Shown one piece after another: positions 9,370 to 17,658 of a stretch of 64,000 nucleotides of DNA. The DNA is taken from the NCBI GenBank assembly GCA_958295825.1, contig OY282375.1, positions 915,489-979,488 on the forward strand, written 5' to 3'. Made by a program: the position numbers and the translations under genes. Source of the DNA: an uncultured Candidatus Entotheonella sp. (GTDB lineage: Bacteria; Tectomicrobia; Entotheonellia; Entotheonellales; Entotheonellaceae). The stretch's first letter is position 1. Each line of letters begins with the position of its first letter. The notes below the pieces were generated by a model. The model did no database searches. It was given only the letters and a program-made list of their open reading frames with translations, and was not told the origin of the DNA.

Positions 9370-9383
9370 AAAAAAAGGGCTTT

Positions 9384-9654
9384 ATGGACTGGAAGGCAAT
9401 CGGCAACATCGTTGTCTTTGTGGGGTTAGCTGGTGGCAATGGTCGTCATGTTCAACCAGGTCAATGCCCGCATCGACCGCTTGCAGGCTGAGACCAGCGT
9501 ACGCTTCGATGCCGTTAATAAGCGCTTCGACTTTCCTTGTGTAAACCTTGAATCCCCGCCGCTGTTGGTCAATACGGCAATTGTGATCGATTCCACCGGA
9601 AGCATCAGTTTGAAACATTTCGGCCAAAATGGTGGGGTGCCTAATATCAGATAG
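9384..9654 (+). pseudogene. Decayed small membrane/coiled-coil protein gene
   Basis: The ATG at 9384 starts MDWKAIGNIVVFVGLA, a transmembrane helix; near 9430 the frame shifts by one base and continues from 9433 as MVVMFNQVNARIDRLQ and a short coiled coil to about RFDAVNKRFD. Joined, these give one membrane helix followed by a coiled coil. After that the frame continues to a stop at 9654 with no recognisable pattern. It begins 15 bases after the decayed gene upstream, so the two look like a former gene pair. Confidence 0.45.
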
Positions 9655-9687
9655 AGCCAAAAGGCTCCCGTAGTGGGGCGTTGGGAA

Positions 9688-10893
9688 TCATGCCGCACCC
9701 TTCCCACCACAGAGTACGCCTTCCGCTTCAAGCCGATCGACACACGCAGTTGAATATCCCAGCACCGTTGTGAGAATCTCGTGGTTGTGTTGTCCCACCT
9801 TGGCAACCCAGGGTTGCACGCTGGCTTGCGTGTGTGAAAACAGGAAGGGCGAGTTGGGCACGCGCAGCTTGCCGGCGGCGTCTTCCGTTTCCACGATCAT
9901 CCCCCGATGCTGTAATTGCGGGTCGTCAGCGGCTTCACCCACACTGCGGTATTTGGCGCAAGGAATATGGGCGGCGTCGAGGCTTGCCAACGCCTCCGCG
10001 CTCGGCAGTCGTCGCAGCCAATCCGCGACAATCGCGGTGAACGCTTGGTAGTTGGCCAGGCGCTCGGTGGTGGTGGCAAAGCGGGGGTCGCTCAGCAGGT
10101 CCTGCCGTTCCATGCAGGCTGCGAGGCTTTCGAAGTGTTTCTGGTTGAGCGGCAGGACGAGAATGAACCCGTCCCGGGTGTCGAACGGGCCGTACAGACG
10201 GTCGGGCGTCGAGGGCCAATAGTGTTGCTGAAACTCTTTCGGGAAGGTGTTGATAAGGGCGTCGAACATGGCGATGTCAAGGTGCTGCCCCTCCCCTGTC
10301 CGCTGCCGGTAAAACAGCGCCCCATTGATGGCGCCCAACGCTTGTAGCGAGGCCGTCGTGTCGGCGACGGGCGGCCCCATGTTGAGCGGCCGTTCAAGGC
10401 TCGGTTGATACTGCAGGTAGATCTGCTCGAAACCGCTCTCAGCCTGCACCACCGGGGCGTAGGCTGGGCGTTGCGCGCTGGGTCCCGTTTGTCCGTAACC
10501 GGAAATCGAGCACATGATGACGGCCGGGTTGGCTTGCGCCAGCACGGCGTAGTCCAAACCCAGCCGCGCCATGACCCCAGGGCTGAAATTTTCCACCACC
10601 ACGTCATAGGTACGCACAAGCTGCTTGACGATGTCAGCCGCGACGGCGCGCTTGAGATCGAGGGCCAGGCTCTTCTTGCCGCAGTTGAGTTGGCTGTACA
10701 CGGCGCTGACGCCCTGACGCATCGGCGGCACGTGACGGGCGAACTCCCCTCCCGGCGGCTCGACTTTCAACACCTCCGCCCCCAGATCAGCCATCAACCG
10801 GGTGCAGTACGGCCCGGCGATGACCGTAGTGAAATCCAGAACGCGAACGCCGTCCAGCACCCGCGGGCCGGTCAATCGTTTGTTTGCTTGCAT
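9688..10893 (-). CDS. CaiB/BaiF-family (class III) CoA transferase
   Basis: Moves CoA between carboxylic acids through aspartyl-CoA chemistry. 401 residues with VLDFTTVIAGPYCTRLMADLGAEVLKVEP at the start (family signature, quoted in part by its key VIAGPYCTRLMADLGAE), NCGKKSLALDLK, VVENFSPGVMARLGL, SGYGQTGP, and the nucleophile Asp in PPVADTTAS followed by RTGEGQHLDIAMFD. Length is normal. GAGGAG precedes the ATG at 10893. It is transcribed away from the ThDP gene. Acyl donor and acceptor are unknown; formyl-CoA, carnitine and methyl-branched acyl-CoA transferases all share this fold. Confidence 0.92.
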   Translation of the reverse strand: MQANKRLTGPRVLDGVRVLDFTTVIAGPYCTRLMADLGAEVLKVEPPGGEFARHVPPMRQGVSAVYSQLNCGKKSLALDLKRAVAADIVKQLVRTYDVVVENFSPGVMARLGLDYAVLAQANPAVIMCSISGYGQTGPSAQRPAYAPVVQAESGFEQIYLQYQPSLERPLNMGPPVADTTASLQALGAINGALFYRQRTGEGQHLDIAMFDALINTFPKEFQQHYWPSTPDRLYGPFDTRDGFILVLPLNQKHFESLAACMERQDLLSDPRFATTTERLANYQAFTAIVADWLRRLPSAEALASLDAAHIPCAKYRSVGEAADDPQLQHRGMIVETEDAAGKLRVPNSPFLFSHTQASVQPWVAKVGQHNHEILTTVLGYSTACVDRLEAEGVLCGGKGAA

Positions 10894-10964
10894 GGCGGCT
10901 CCTCAGTGCACGTGATTCCCATTCTGCCCATCATCGCGGCTCAGGATATGGAAATAGCCTTGTG

Positions 10965-11070
10965 GCGGCAAGATGCCCTTGCTCCGACGAAAGCCGGAGG
11001 TCGGGGAGGTGTCGGAGTGCGAAGGTCGCTGGATTCCGGTATGCGCCGGCATGACCAAATTACGAGACGC
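10965..11070 (+). repeat. Candidate dispersed intergenic repeat
   Basis: The stretch carries the phrase CTGGATTCCGGTATGCGCCG with an imperfect inverted repeat, followed by GCATGACC. Read on the minus strand it gives MPAHTGIQ, the tell-tale peptide of a widespread class of GGATTCCCGC-type intergenic palindromic repeats. Only one copy is visible here, so calling it a repeat rests on recalled pattern. Confidence 0.5.
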
Positions 11071-11090
11071 AGCAAGACGCCTCGCCGTGT

Positions 11091-11119
11091 TTGCTTGTCC
11101 GCAGGGCCGAACGTATAAT
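11091..11119 (+). promoter_or_regulatory. Sigma-70 promoter candidate for the ThDP enzyme gene
   Basis: TTGCTT at 11091, a 17-base spacer and a perfect TATAAT at 11114. It lies 86 bases before the gene start at 11205, in the divergent gap from the CoA transferase. Confidence 0.6.
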
Positions 11120-11204
11120 CGCCCCGCCATCACCCTTGACGCATGCGACCCATCATCGACCCTCCAGAACGAACTTCGGCGACCCGCCCAGCGAGGTATT
11201 CCAC

Positions 11205-12965
11205 ATGCAGATGCGATCCATTACCGCGAATCCGTCGCAGCTTATCGTCGAGCAACTTGTGGCGTCCGGCGTGCAATACGTGTTTTACAACTCCGGCTCG
11301 CGCGAGGCTCACTTCTTCGACGCGCTGTACCGGCATCCCGATATCCACGGCGTCCTGGCGTTGCACGAGGGCAGCGTCACGGCCATGGCCGGCGGCTACA
11401 CGCAGGCCAACGGCGACGTCGCCGTGACCGTGGTCCACTTGGGCGCCGGTCTGGCGCAAAGTTTGGGACAACTCATCAACGTGTGGACCGGCAGCCTGCC
11501 CGTCGTGGTCATCACCTTTGCCGGCGATACGGGCAGCTTCGCCGACAAGATCGGACTCGACCTCAGCCACAACTTTGGCCCGACGGCCATTTCCGCGCCG
11601 TTTACCAAGGCCAACTGGAGCGTGATCGATCCGGAAGGCTTGCCGCACGCCGTCGAACGGGCCATACGGGTGGCCAAAACGCCGCCCGTCGGTCCTGTCC
11701 ATCTGGCCGTCTATGATCGCCTGCTTGGTGCCCAGCAGGTCACCACGAACATTATTGAAGGCGGCGCCCCTGATCCTCGGGCCGGATATCCCGCCGATGA
11801 CGATGTCGAAGCCATCGCCCAAGCCTTGCGGGACGCCAAGCGCCCGCTGATCTACGTGGGTGACGGGGTCTGGAAGAGTGGCGCGGAAGCCCAAACGACG
11901 GCCCTGGCGGAACACTGCGGCGCTGCCGTCGCCACCCTATTCGGCGACATGCGCGGCGTGCCCATCAAACACCCCCTGCATTGCGGACCGTTTGAGCCGG
12001 CGGTAGCGGCTCTTGATCCGGACCTCATCGTGTGTATCGGCGTCCGCCACGGCGGCAATGGACGGCTTGACGATTACCAGCCGTTCACCGACGCAAGACG
12101 CGTGATCGCCATCGGCCCGGACGGCGAGAACTTCGAGAATATCCCGGGTCTCGAGTTGGCCGTTTTGGCCGATGAACGCCGGGCGCTCGCCCGCCTGCAG
12201 GCGTTGATGCTGCAGGAGGCGACGCCGGGGTGCTATGACGAGCGGCGAGTCTGGGCGCAGACCCAGGTGGCGCGGCTGCGCGAGACACGCCGTGAGAAGC
12301 ACCAGAACATGGCGCCCCAGCCCTCACGGGTGCGTCCGTGGGTCCTGGCGCAGACGCTTGACCAGGCTCTGGAGCGCCGCGGTGGCGGGCTGATCATGAT
12401 CGAGCAATTCGCCCTGCCCCTTGATTGTCTGGAGGAATCGTCCGGTGCCGGCCACAACGTTTACGTCAGGCCGGCCGGCGGGTCGGAAGGCTACGGTATT
12501 GGCGCCGCGGCCGGCCTCAAGCTCGCGGCGCCGGATCGGCCGGTCGTAGGTCTGGTTGGCGACGGCTCCTTGTTCTACGCGGACTCGGGACTGTGGACGA
12601 CGGTGCATCACGCCATTCCGGTGCTCTACGTCATCCCCAACAACCAGTCCTACGGCATTGTGGCGAATTTCTTCGGATTGGCCGAGGGCGCCATGAAGCA
12701 GGCCAGTGAATACGCCGGCGTAGTTCTGGATGGCATTGATCCGGTGCAGATCGCCGCCGGATTCGGTGTGGAAGGCATGCGGGTGCAGGATGAGTCCTGC
12801 GTCGAGGACGCGATCGAACACGGCTTGCAGGTGGTCGAGGAGGAACAGCGTCCCTTCCTCCTGGACGTCCATCTACCGCTTGGGCTGCCCGCGGGCGGGC
12901 AAGCCGCTGCTCCCTTCCGTCTTGCGTCCGTCGAGGCCGGCGCCAGCGCGGGATCATCGTTGTAG
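11205..12965 (+). CDS. Thiamine diphosphate-dependent enzyme (acetolactate synthase/decarboxylase-like)
   Basis: 586 residues in three domains: N-terminal pyrimidine-binding domain with the catalytic Glu in LALHEGSVTAMAGGY, a middle domain with GDGVWKSG, and a C-terminal PP domain with GDGSLFYADSGLW and about 30 residues on NNQSYGIV (GDG...NN motif). Family members condense or decarboxylate 2-oxo acids; benzoylformate decarboxylase-like or carboligase-like activity cannot be separated by reading. GAGG lies eight bases before the ATG at 11205; an upstream in-frame extension to 11091 overlaps the promoter and is not used. The aldolase gene follows 33 bases later. Confidence 0.9.
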   Translation: MQMRSITANPSQLIVEQLVASGVQYVFYNSGSREAHFFDALYRHPDIHGVLALHEGSVTAMAGGYTQANGDVAVTVVHLGAGLAQSLGQLINVWTGSLPVVVITFAGDTGSFADKIGLDLSHNFGPTAISAPFTKANWSVIDPEGLPHAVERAIRVAKTPPVGPVHLAVYDRLLGAQQVTTNIIEGGAPDPRAGYPADDDVEAIAQALRDAKRPLIYVGDGVWKSGAEAQTTALAEHCGAAVATLFGDMRGVPIKHPLHCGPFEPAVAALDPDLIVCIGVRHGGNGRLDDYQPFTDARRVIAIGPDGENFENIPGLELAVLADERRALARLQALMLQEATPGCYDERRVWAQTQVARLRETRREKHQNMAPQPSRVRPWVLAQTLDQALERRGGGLIMIEQFALPLDCLEESSGAGHNVYVRPAGGSEGYGIGAAAGLKLAAPDRPVVGLVGDGSLFYADSGLWTTVHHAIPVLYVIPNNQSYGIVANFFGLAEGAMKQASEYAGVVLDGIDPVQIAAGFGVEGMRVQDESCVEDAIEHGLQVVEEEQRPFLLDVHLPLGLPAGGQAAAPFRLASVEAGASAGSSL

Positions 12966-12998
12966 ACGGTAACATTGATCTTACTTCAGGAGGTTTCT

Positions 12999-13784
12999 AT
13001 GCGAGCGAATAAATTCCGCGAGTTGCTCAAGGCGGACAAACCCACCATTGGCACCCATATTCACACCACGTGGCCGTCCATTGTGGAAGCCATCGGCCAC
13101 ACCGGCACCTATGACTACGTGGAATTTGTCGCCGAATACGGCCCCTTCGACCTGTATGCCTTCGATGACATGTGCCGCGCCGCCGAGCTTTACGATATGT
13201 CGATGATGGTCAAGGTGGACCAGGAACCGCGCGGCTTTATCGCCCAGCGCGCCATCGGCTCCGGCTTCCAGAGCGTGCTGTTTTCCGACTGCCGTTCGGC
13301 CGACGAGGTGTGCGAATGCGTCCGCATTGCCCGCCCTGAAACGCCGGAGGACGGCGGCACGTATGGGGTGGCGACGCGGCGCTTTACCTACATGGGATAC
13401 GGCGGCTCCATGGACTACGTGCGCGCCCTGCGGGACGTCGTGGTGGTCATCATGATCGAGAAAGACGGGGCGGTTGAAAACCTGGAAGAGGTGCTTTCGG
13501 TGCCGGGCGTCGACATGATCCAGTGGGGCGGCTCGGATTACTCCATGAGCGTGGGGCGAGCAGGCCAGCGGGGCTCGGCGGAGATCAAGGCGGTCGAGCG
13601 CAAGGTGATCGAAACGTCCCTGCGCATGGGCGTGCCGCCGCGTGCCGAAATCAATACCGCCGATCAAGCGAAGTACTATCTGGATATGGGTGTACGCCAC
13701 TTCTGCATCGGCACGGACGTGAACATCCTCTACAACTGGTGGAAGGAACACGGGGACGACGTGCGCAAAGCCGTTACGTCCTGA
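12999..13784 (+). CDS. HpcH/HpaI-family aldolase
   Basis: 261-residue TIM barrel of the class II pyruvate-aldolase family. It shows TIGTHIHTTWPSIVEAIG and DYVEFVAEYGPFD at the N-terminal half, VMIEKDGAVENLEEVLSVPGVD for the catalytic Glu strand (key residues IEKDGAVEN), and GGSDYSMSVG where the family usually has GPxDLSxSLG, so the metal/substrate loop is altered. A perfect AGGAGG precedes the ATG at 12999. It follows the ThDP gene, so a carboligase-aldolase pair acting on the same oxo acid is plausible but unproven. Confidence 0.87.
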   Translation: MRANKFRELLKADKPTIGTHIHTTWPSIVEAIGHTGTYDYVEFVAEYGPFDLYAFDDMCRAAELYDMSMMVKVDQEPRGFIAQRAIGSGFQSVLFSDCRSADEVCECVRIARPETPEDGGTYGVATRRFTYMGYGGSMDYVRALRDVVVVIMIEKDGAVENLEEVLSVPGVDMIQWGGSDYSMSVGRAGQRGSAEIKAVERKVIETSLRMGVPPRAEINTADQAKYYLDMGVRHFCIGTDVNILYNWWKEHGDDVRKAVTS

Positions 13785-13808
13785 TTCGGTTTGGGTGGGA
13801 TTGCGGGC

Positions 13809-14279
13809 TTATCTTCCGCCGCGAAAACCCAATTGGCGCCACGCTTCATAGAGGACGATGGCGGCTGCGTTGGACAAATTCAGGCTTCGGCTGCTCTGCT
13901 GCATTGGGACGCGCAAAACGGTGTCGACGAGCGTATGGCGCCGCAAGTCGTCCGGCAGACCGCGTGTCTCCGGGCCGAATAGCAGCGCATCCCCTTCCCG
14001 GTACGCAACCTCGTGGTAGGCCCGCTTGCCCTTCACGCTGATCGCAAACAGGCGCGTGAACGCCGTCTGGACCGCGAACGCCTGGAACGAGACGTGCGTT
14101 TTGATGCTCGCCCACTCGTGATAATCAAGGCCGGCGCGGCGCAATCGTTTGTCGTCCAAGCTGAAGCCCAGCGGCTGAATGAGGTGAAGCTGTGCGCCCG
14201 TGTTGGCGCAGAGCCGGATTATATTTCCCGTATTGGCGGGAATTTCGGGCTCAAATAAAACGACGTGCAGTATGGCCAT
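13809..14279 (-). CDS. trmL: tRNA (cytidine/uridine-34-2'-O)-methyltransferase
   Basis: SPOUT-class methyltransferase that 2'-O-methylates the wobble base of some leucine tRNAs. 156 residues, the normal length. Motifs: [19 protein letters not shown] at the N terminus, [11 protein letters not shown] for the AdoMet knot, and [18 protein letters not shown] at the C terminus. The first 29 bases overlap the end of aat on the same strand, so the two are co-translated. It converges on the HpcH-type aldolase gene 24 bases away. Confidence 0.95.
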   Translation of the reverse strand: MAILHVVLFEPEIPANTGNIIRLCANTGAQLHLIQPLGFSLDDKRLRRAGLDYHEWASIKTHVSFQAFAVQTAFTRLFAISVKGKRAYHEVAYREGDALLFGPETRGLPDDLRRHTLVDTVLRVPMQQSSRSLNLSNAAAIVLYEAWRQLGFRGGR

Positions 14280-14988
14280 TTGACGGGGTAGCGCCTTGAT
14301 GGTTGGGGAGGACCCACCGCCCCCGGCGTGTCGGCAGGCGCAACGCCCGCGCCAGGGCGTTCAAAAAATGCGGTCGTTCCCAGGCCACGGCGCCAAAGCG
14401 TTCCACGTGGTCGCTGTGCATCTGGCAATCGACGAAATGAAAGCCCCAGGCGCCCAAGTGCCGGACGAGATGGACGAACGCAACCTTGGCGGCGTTGCTG
14501 CGATGGGTGAACATGGATTCGGCGAAGAAGGCGGCGCCAAGCGAGACGCCGTACACGCCGCCTGCCAGCCGACCTTCGATCCATGCCTCGGTAGAATGGG
14601 CGAACCCCAACTCGTGCAGAATACCATATGCGCGCCGCATGGCCGGAGTAATCCACGTGTCCTGCTGTCCGGGCCGCTTCGTCGTGGCGCACGCATGGAC
14701 GACGCGGTCGAAGGCGGTATCGAATTGCACTTCAAACACGCCCTGCCGCAGCATTTTTCGCAGGCTGCGACTGACGTGCAGGTCGGCCGGCACCAGCACG
14801 GTGCGCGGAGCGGGAGAGAACCACAGGAGCGGCCATTCCTCGCCGTGCGGCCAGGGAAAAAGCCCCTGAGCGTAGGCGGCAAGCAACCGGTGTGGGCTCA
14901 GGTCGCCACCGTAGGCCACGAGGCCGTCGACGTCGGCTTCGTTTGGATCCGGGAACGTCAGGCTGTCGGTGATCCGATAGATTGGCAT
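14251..14988 (-). CDS. aat: Leucyl/phenylalanyl-tRNA-protein transferase
   Basis: Adds Leu or Phe to proteins with basic N termini, marking them for the N-degron pathway. 245 residues, slightly longer than usual because of a C-terminal tail after RRGRW. Motifs: [83 protein letters not shown] lies directly before the ATG at 14988. The 3' end overlaps trmL. Confidence 0.96.
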   Translation of the reverse strand: MPIYRITDSLTFPDPNEADVDGLVAYGGDLSPHRLLAAYAQGLFPWPHGEEWPLLWFSPAPRTVLVPADLHVSRSLRKMLRQGVFEVQFDTAFDRVVHACATTKRPGQQDTWITPAMRRAYGILHELGFAHSTEAWIEGRLAGGVYGVSLGAAFFAESMFTHRSNAAKVAFVHLVRHLGAWGFHFVDCQMHSDHVERFGAVAWERPHFLNALARALRLPTRRGRWVLPNHQGATPSNGHTARRFI

Positions 14989-15031
14989 TTCACCTCTCTG
15001 AACGCGCGATGCTGTAGCCTGTTGTTGTCTT

Positions 15032-15060
15032 ATTGTAGTTGGTGAAGCGTTCAGTCACAA
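15032..15060 (-). promoter_or_regulatory. Sigma-70 promoter candidate for aat-trmL
   Basis: On the minus strand TTGTGA (15060-15055), 17 bases, TACAAT (15037-15032). It ends 43 bases before the aat ATG, in the divergent gap from apaH. Confidence 0.5.
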
Positions 15061-15146
15061 AGCAGGCGGGCGTCTTGTCTTGCTATTACGGCCGACGGCG
15101 TCATTCATAATGGCTGAATGACCAAGCTTGAACAGAGGGAAAGCCA

Positions 15147-15986
15147 GTGGCGACTTACGCAATCGGAGACGTGCAGGGGTGTTTCGGCAGCCTGACGGCG
15201 CTTCTTGAAACGCTCCGGTTCGACCCCGCCCGTGACCGACTGTGGTTCACGGGTGATCTCGTCAACCGAGGTCCGCGGTCGCTCGAAACGCTTCGTTTTG
15301 TCCGTGATCTGGGCGACCGGGCCGTCACCGTGCTCGGCAACCACGACTTGCACTTGTTGGGGGTGGCGTGTGGTGACAGACGACTCAAGGCCGGCGACAC
15401 CATCAGCGACGTTCTGGAGGCGCCGGACCGCGACGACCTGATTACTTGGCTGCGCTGTCAGCCGTTGCTGCACCGTGACGCCGACCGCGGTATCACCATG
15501 GTGCACGCCGGGTTGCCGCCGCAGTGGACGCTTGACGTGGCGCAGGCGTGCGCCGCAGCCGTCGAGGCCAAATTGCGCGGCGCCGGTATCAAGAAACTGA
15601 TGCGGAAGTTGTTGGGCAGCCAATGCGATTCGTGGTCGGCGTCCCGGCCCTACGCCGAGCAGCTTGGATACATTATCAACTGTTTGACCCGGCTGCGGTA
15701 CTGCGACCCGGCCGGGCACCTGGAGCTGCGGGAAAAGGGGCCGCCGGGAAGGCAGCCGGCGCCCTATCTGCCGTGGTTTGCGGCGCCGAGACGGCTGCAC
15801 GTCTCGGAAAAAATCGTCTTTGGCCATTGGGCCAGCCTTGGAACCTGCAACGAACCTGGGGTGCATGCGCTGGACACCGGCTGTGTGTGGGGCGGCGCCC
15901 TGACCGCGCTGTGCCTGGAAACCTGGGAACGTACGAACGTTCCCTGTCGTGACATAATCGAAGGAGGAACCCATGCCGAAGCTTGA
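15147..15986 (+). CDS. apaH: Symmetrical diadenosine tetraphosphatase
   Basis: Hydrolyses Ap4A to two ADP. The 279-residue metallophosphoesterase has AIGDVQGC, FTGDLVNRGP, GNHDLHLLG and MVHAGLPP, the four standard metal-binding motifs, and the KIVFGHWAS His motif later. GTG start at 15147 with GAGGGA upstream. It heads the rightward run apaH, GrdB-like selenoprotein, SRPBCC protein, fused ETF; its last 14 bases overlap the selenoprotein gene, which suggests translational coupling. Confidence 0.95.
   Translation: MATYAIGDVQGCFGSLTALLETLRFDPARDRLWFTGDLVNRGPRSLETLRFVRDLGDRAVTVLGNHDLHLLGVACGDRRLKAGDTISDVLEAPDRDDLITWLRCQPLLHRDADRGITMVHAGLPPQWTLDVAQACAAAVEAKLRGAGIKKLMRKLLGSQCDSWSASRPYAEQLGYIINCLTRLRYCDPAGHLELREKGPPGRQPAPYLPWFAAPRRLHVSEKIVFGHWASLGTCNEPGVHALDTGCVWGGALTALCLETWERTNVPCRDIIEGGTHAEA
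15925..15944 (+). other. Perfect 8-bp hairpin before the selenoprotein start
   Basis: GGGAACGT, loop ACGA, ACGTTCCC. It lies inside the end of apaH, 16 bases before the AAGGAGG ribosome-binding site of the selenoprotein gene. No T tract follows, so it is not a normal terminator. A role in translation control is only a possibility. Confidence 0.5.
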
Positions 15987-17169
15987 ACGCCTGAGCGCCG
16001 TGGTGCGCCAGGTCCTGACGTCCTTTCCATGCCTGGAGCCCGATGATATTCCATGGACGCCGCCGAGCCGGGCGCTGAAACACAGCAGCTTGGCGCTGGT
16101 CACCTCGGCGGGCCTGCACCTGCGCGACGACAAACCGTTCGCCGCCGACGTGAAGGGCGGCGATACGTCGTACCGCGTCATTCCCTCGGACGCCAACGCC
16201 ACGGACATTTTGCAGAGCCACACCAGCATCGGCTTCGATCACACCGCCATCTACCGCGACCTCAACGTCACCTTTCCGCTCGACCGGATGCGCGAACTGA
16301 CCGCACGGGGCGTCGTTGGCGGTTTGGCGCCGAACGCCTATTCGTTCATGGGCGCCCTCCGCGACGTGCGGCGCATCGTGGAAGAAACCGGTCCCGAGGT
16401 CGCGCAGCGACTCAAGGACGAGGGCGCCGAGGTCGTTTTTCTGACCCCCACCTGACCCCTGTGCACGCACACCGTGAGTGTGCTGGCCCGGGTCCTTGAA
16501 GCCGCCGGTCTCGTCACGGTCAGCTTGGCCATGGTCCGTGAGCACGTCGAGAAGGTGAAACCGCCGCGGGCGTTGTTCGTCCCCTACCCGTTCGGCTTTG
16601 CTCTGGGCAAGCCGAACGATGCCGACCTGCAGCACCGGATCATGGCCGCGGCATTTGAGCTCCTTGAGAAGCCGGAGGGTCCGGTACTGGCGGACTTCCC
16701 CGAGGAAGAGATTCCCGACGTGCTGCCCCAATCTTCCGGCGTCGCGCGTAACGGCGACCGAGGCACCGCGGACGCCGCCGATGAGATCGCCGGGCTGCGC
16801 GCCTTTTACGAACGCTGGGTGGACGAACATGATGGCCGCACCGCGGTGGGCCTCAGTGGCATTCCGCAGCGGCGCTGGCGCGGCCTCGTTCGGTTCCTCG
16901 AAGCGTACACCCGCGGCGAAGAGGTGGACCTGAAGGAGCGGCCCACCGACGTGTCGCTGCCGCAGTTCATCCGCTACTGCGTTGACGATCTCAAGGCGTT
17001 TTATTACGAGGCCCGTATGGCGCAAAAGCCGTCAACGAGCGAGCCCGACCTGCACGTCTGGTTCTGGGGCGAGACGGTCATCGGCCAGCTCATCCCCGCG
17101 CTTGGCGAGTCTATGCAGGCCAGTGACGACCCCGCGACGAAGGCGGTGGCCTTCGGCCTTGCCCGGTGA
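15973..17169 (+). CDS. GrdB-like selenoprotein (glycine/sarcosine/betaine reductase selenoprotein B family), UGA read as Sec161
   Basis: One reading frame of 398 residues interrupted once, by TGA at 16453-16455. Before it the protein runs to VVFLTPT and after it continues PLCTHTVSVLARVLEAAG and PRALFVPYPFGFALGKPND; the family has the same LTP-[U/C]-PxC context at this point, so the TGA reads as selenocysteine in a Sec-x-x-Cys pair. A hairpin with SECIS geometry follows. Family relatives include the substrate-binding selenoprotein B of glycine reductase, but here no GrdA, GrdC or GrdD neighbours exist, so function as a stand-alone selenium-dependent reductase is inferred. AAGGAGG precedes the ATG, which overlaps apaH by 14 bases. 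Split at the TGA, it would be mis-called as a 160-residue protein and a fragment. Confidence 0.85.
16453..16494 (+). promoter_or_regulatory. Candidate bacterial SECIS element of the GrdB-like gene
   Basis: The UGA codon is followed by 11 bases, then a perfect 6-bp stem GCACAC / GTGTGC (16467-16472, 16478-16483) with loop CGTGA. An outer stem GACCC / GGGTC (16454-16458, 16490-16494) closes it and starts in the UGA itself. Bacterial SECIS hairpins sit just 3' of the UGA, inside the coding region, with a G in the apical loop; all this fits. Confidence 0.75.
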
Positions 17170-17186
17170 CAATGGGCTGACTGAAC

Positions 17187-17645
17187 ATGATCTACGAATG
17201 CGAACGGCGCTTGCAGATCGAGGCTCCGGCAGAGGCGGTCTGGGATTGGATGTCGGATTTGCGCCGTCTCCTGCGCCTGAACCGCTTCCATGTCCGCGTA
17301 GATTGCGCCGAGCCAGTGACGGAGGTGGGCCAGTGCGTGCCCATCCGGCACAACGTCTACGGCTTGTATCGGCGCATGCGGATAGCGCGCATTCGTGCGT
17401 ATCGCCGTTATCACGTGGCGTGGGGGGAGCTTCAGGAGCACGGTAAGGACTGGTTTCCGCACAGCCAGTCCTTCACCATTCTGCCGATTGAGGCTCACCG
17501 CTGCACGGTGGTCAATCGTCTGCGCGGCAAATTCCTTCTGCCCGGCGTGCGGTATTGGCTGCTGCCAATTTACCGCCGCCTGTCGCCCCGCATTTTGGAT
17601 GAGGAAAACCTGAGCATCGCAGTGCACGTCTCGGAAACCCGTTAG
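17187..17645 (+). CDS. SRPBCC-family protein
   Basis: 152 residues, no signal peptide. It begins YECERRLQIEAPAEAVWDWM, the usual first strand and helix of START/SRPBCC ligand-binding folds (polyketide cyclase/dehydrase-like), and later has a hydrophobic-aromatic core typical of a lipid or aromatic pocket, ending in a long C-terminal helix. Ligand unknown. It lies 17 bases after the selenoprotein and 13 before the fused ETF gene in the same direction, so co-expression is likely. Confidence 0.65.
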   Translation: MIYECERRLQIEAPAEAVWDWMSDLRRLLRLNRFHVRVDCAEPVTEVGQCVPIRHNVYGLYRRMRIARIRAYRRYHVAWGELQEHGKDWFPHSQSFTILPIEAHRCTVVNRLRGKFLLPGVRYWLLPIYRRLSPRILDEENLSIAVHVSETR

Positions 17646-17658
17646 CGAGGAAGTCGTC

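Noticed and set aside
16456..17169. Separate gene beginning after the TGA at 16453
   Set aside because: It is the same frame and family as the upstream part; read-through as one selenoprotein explains both.
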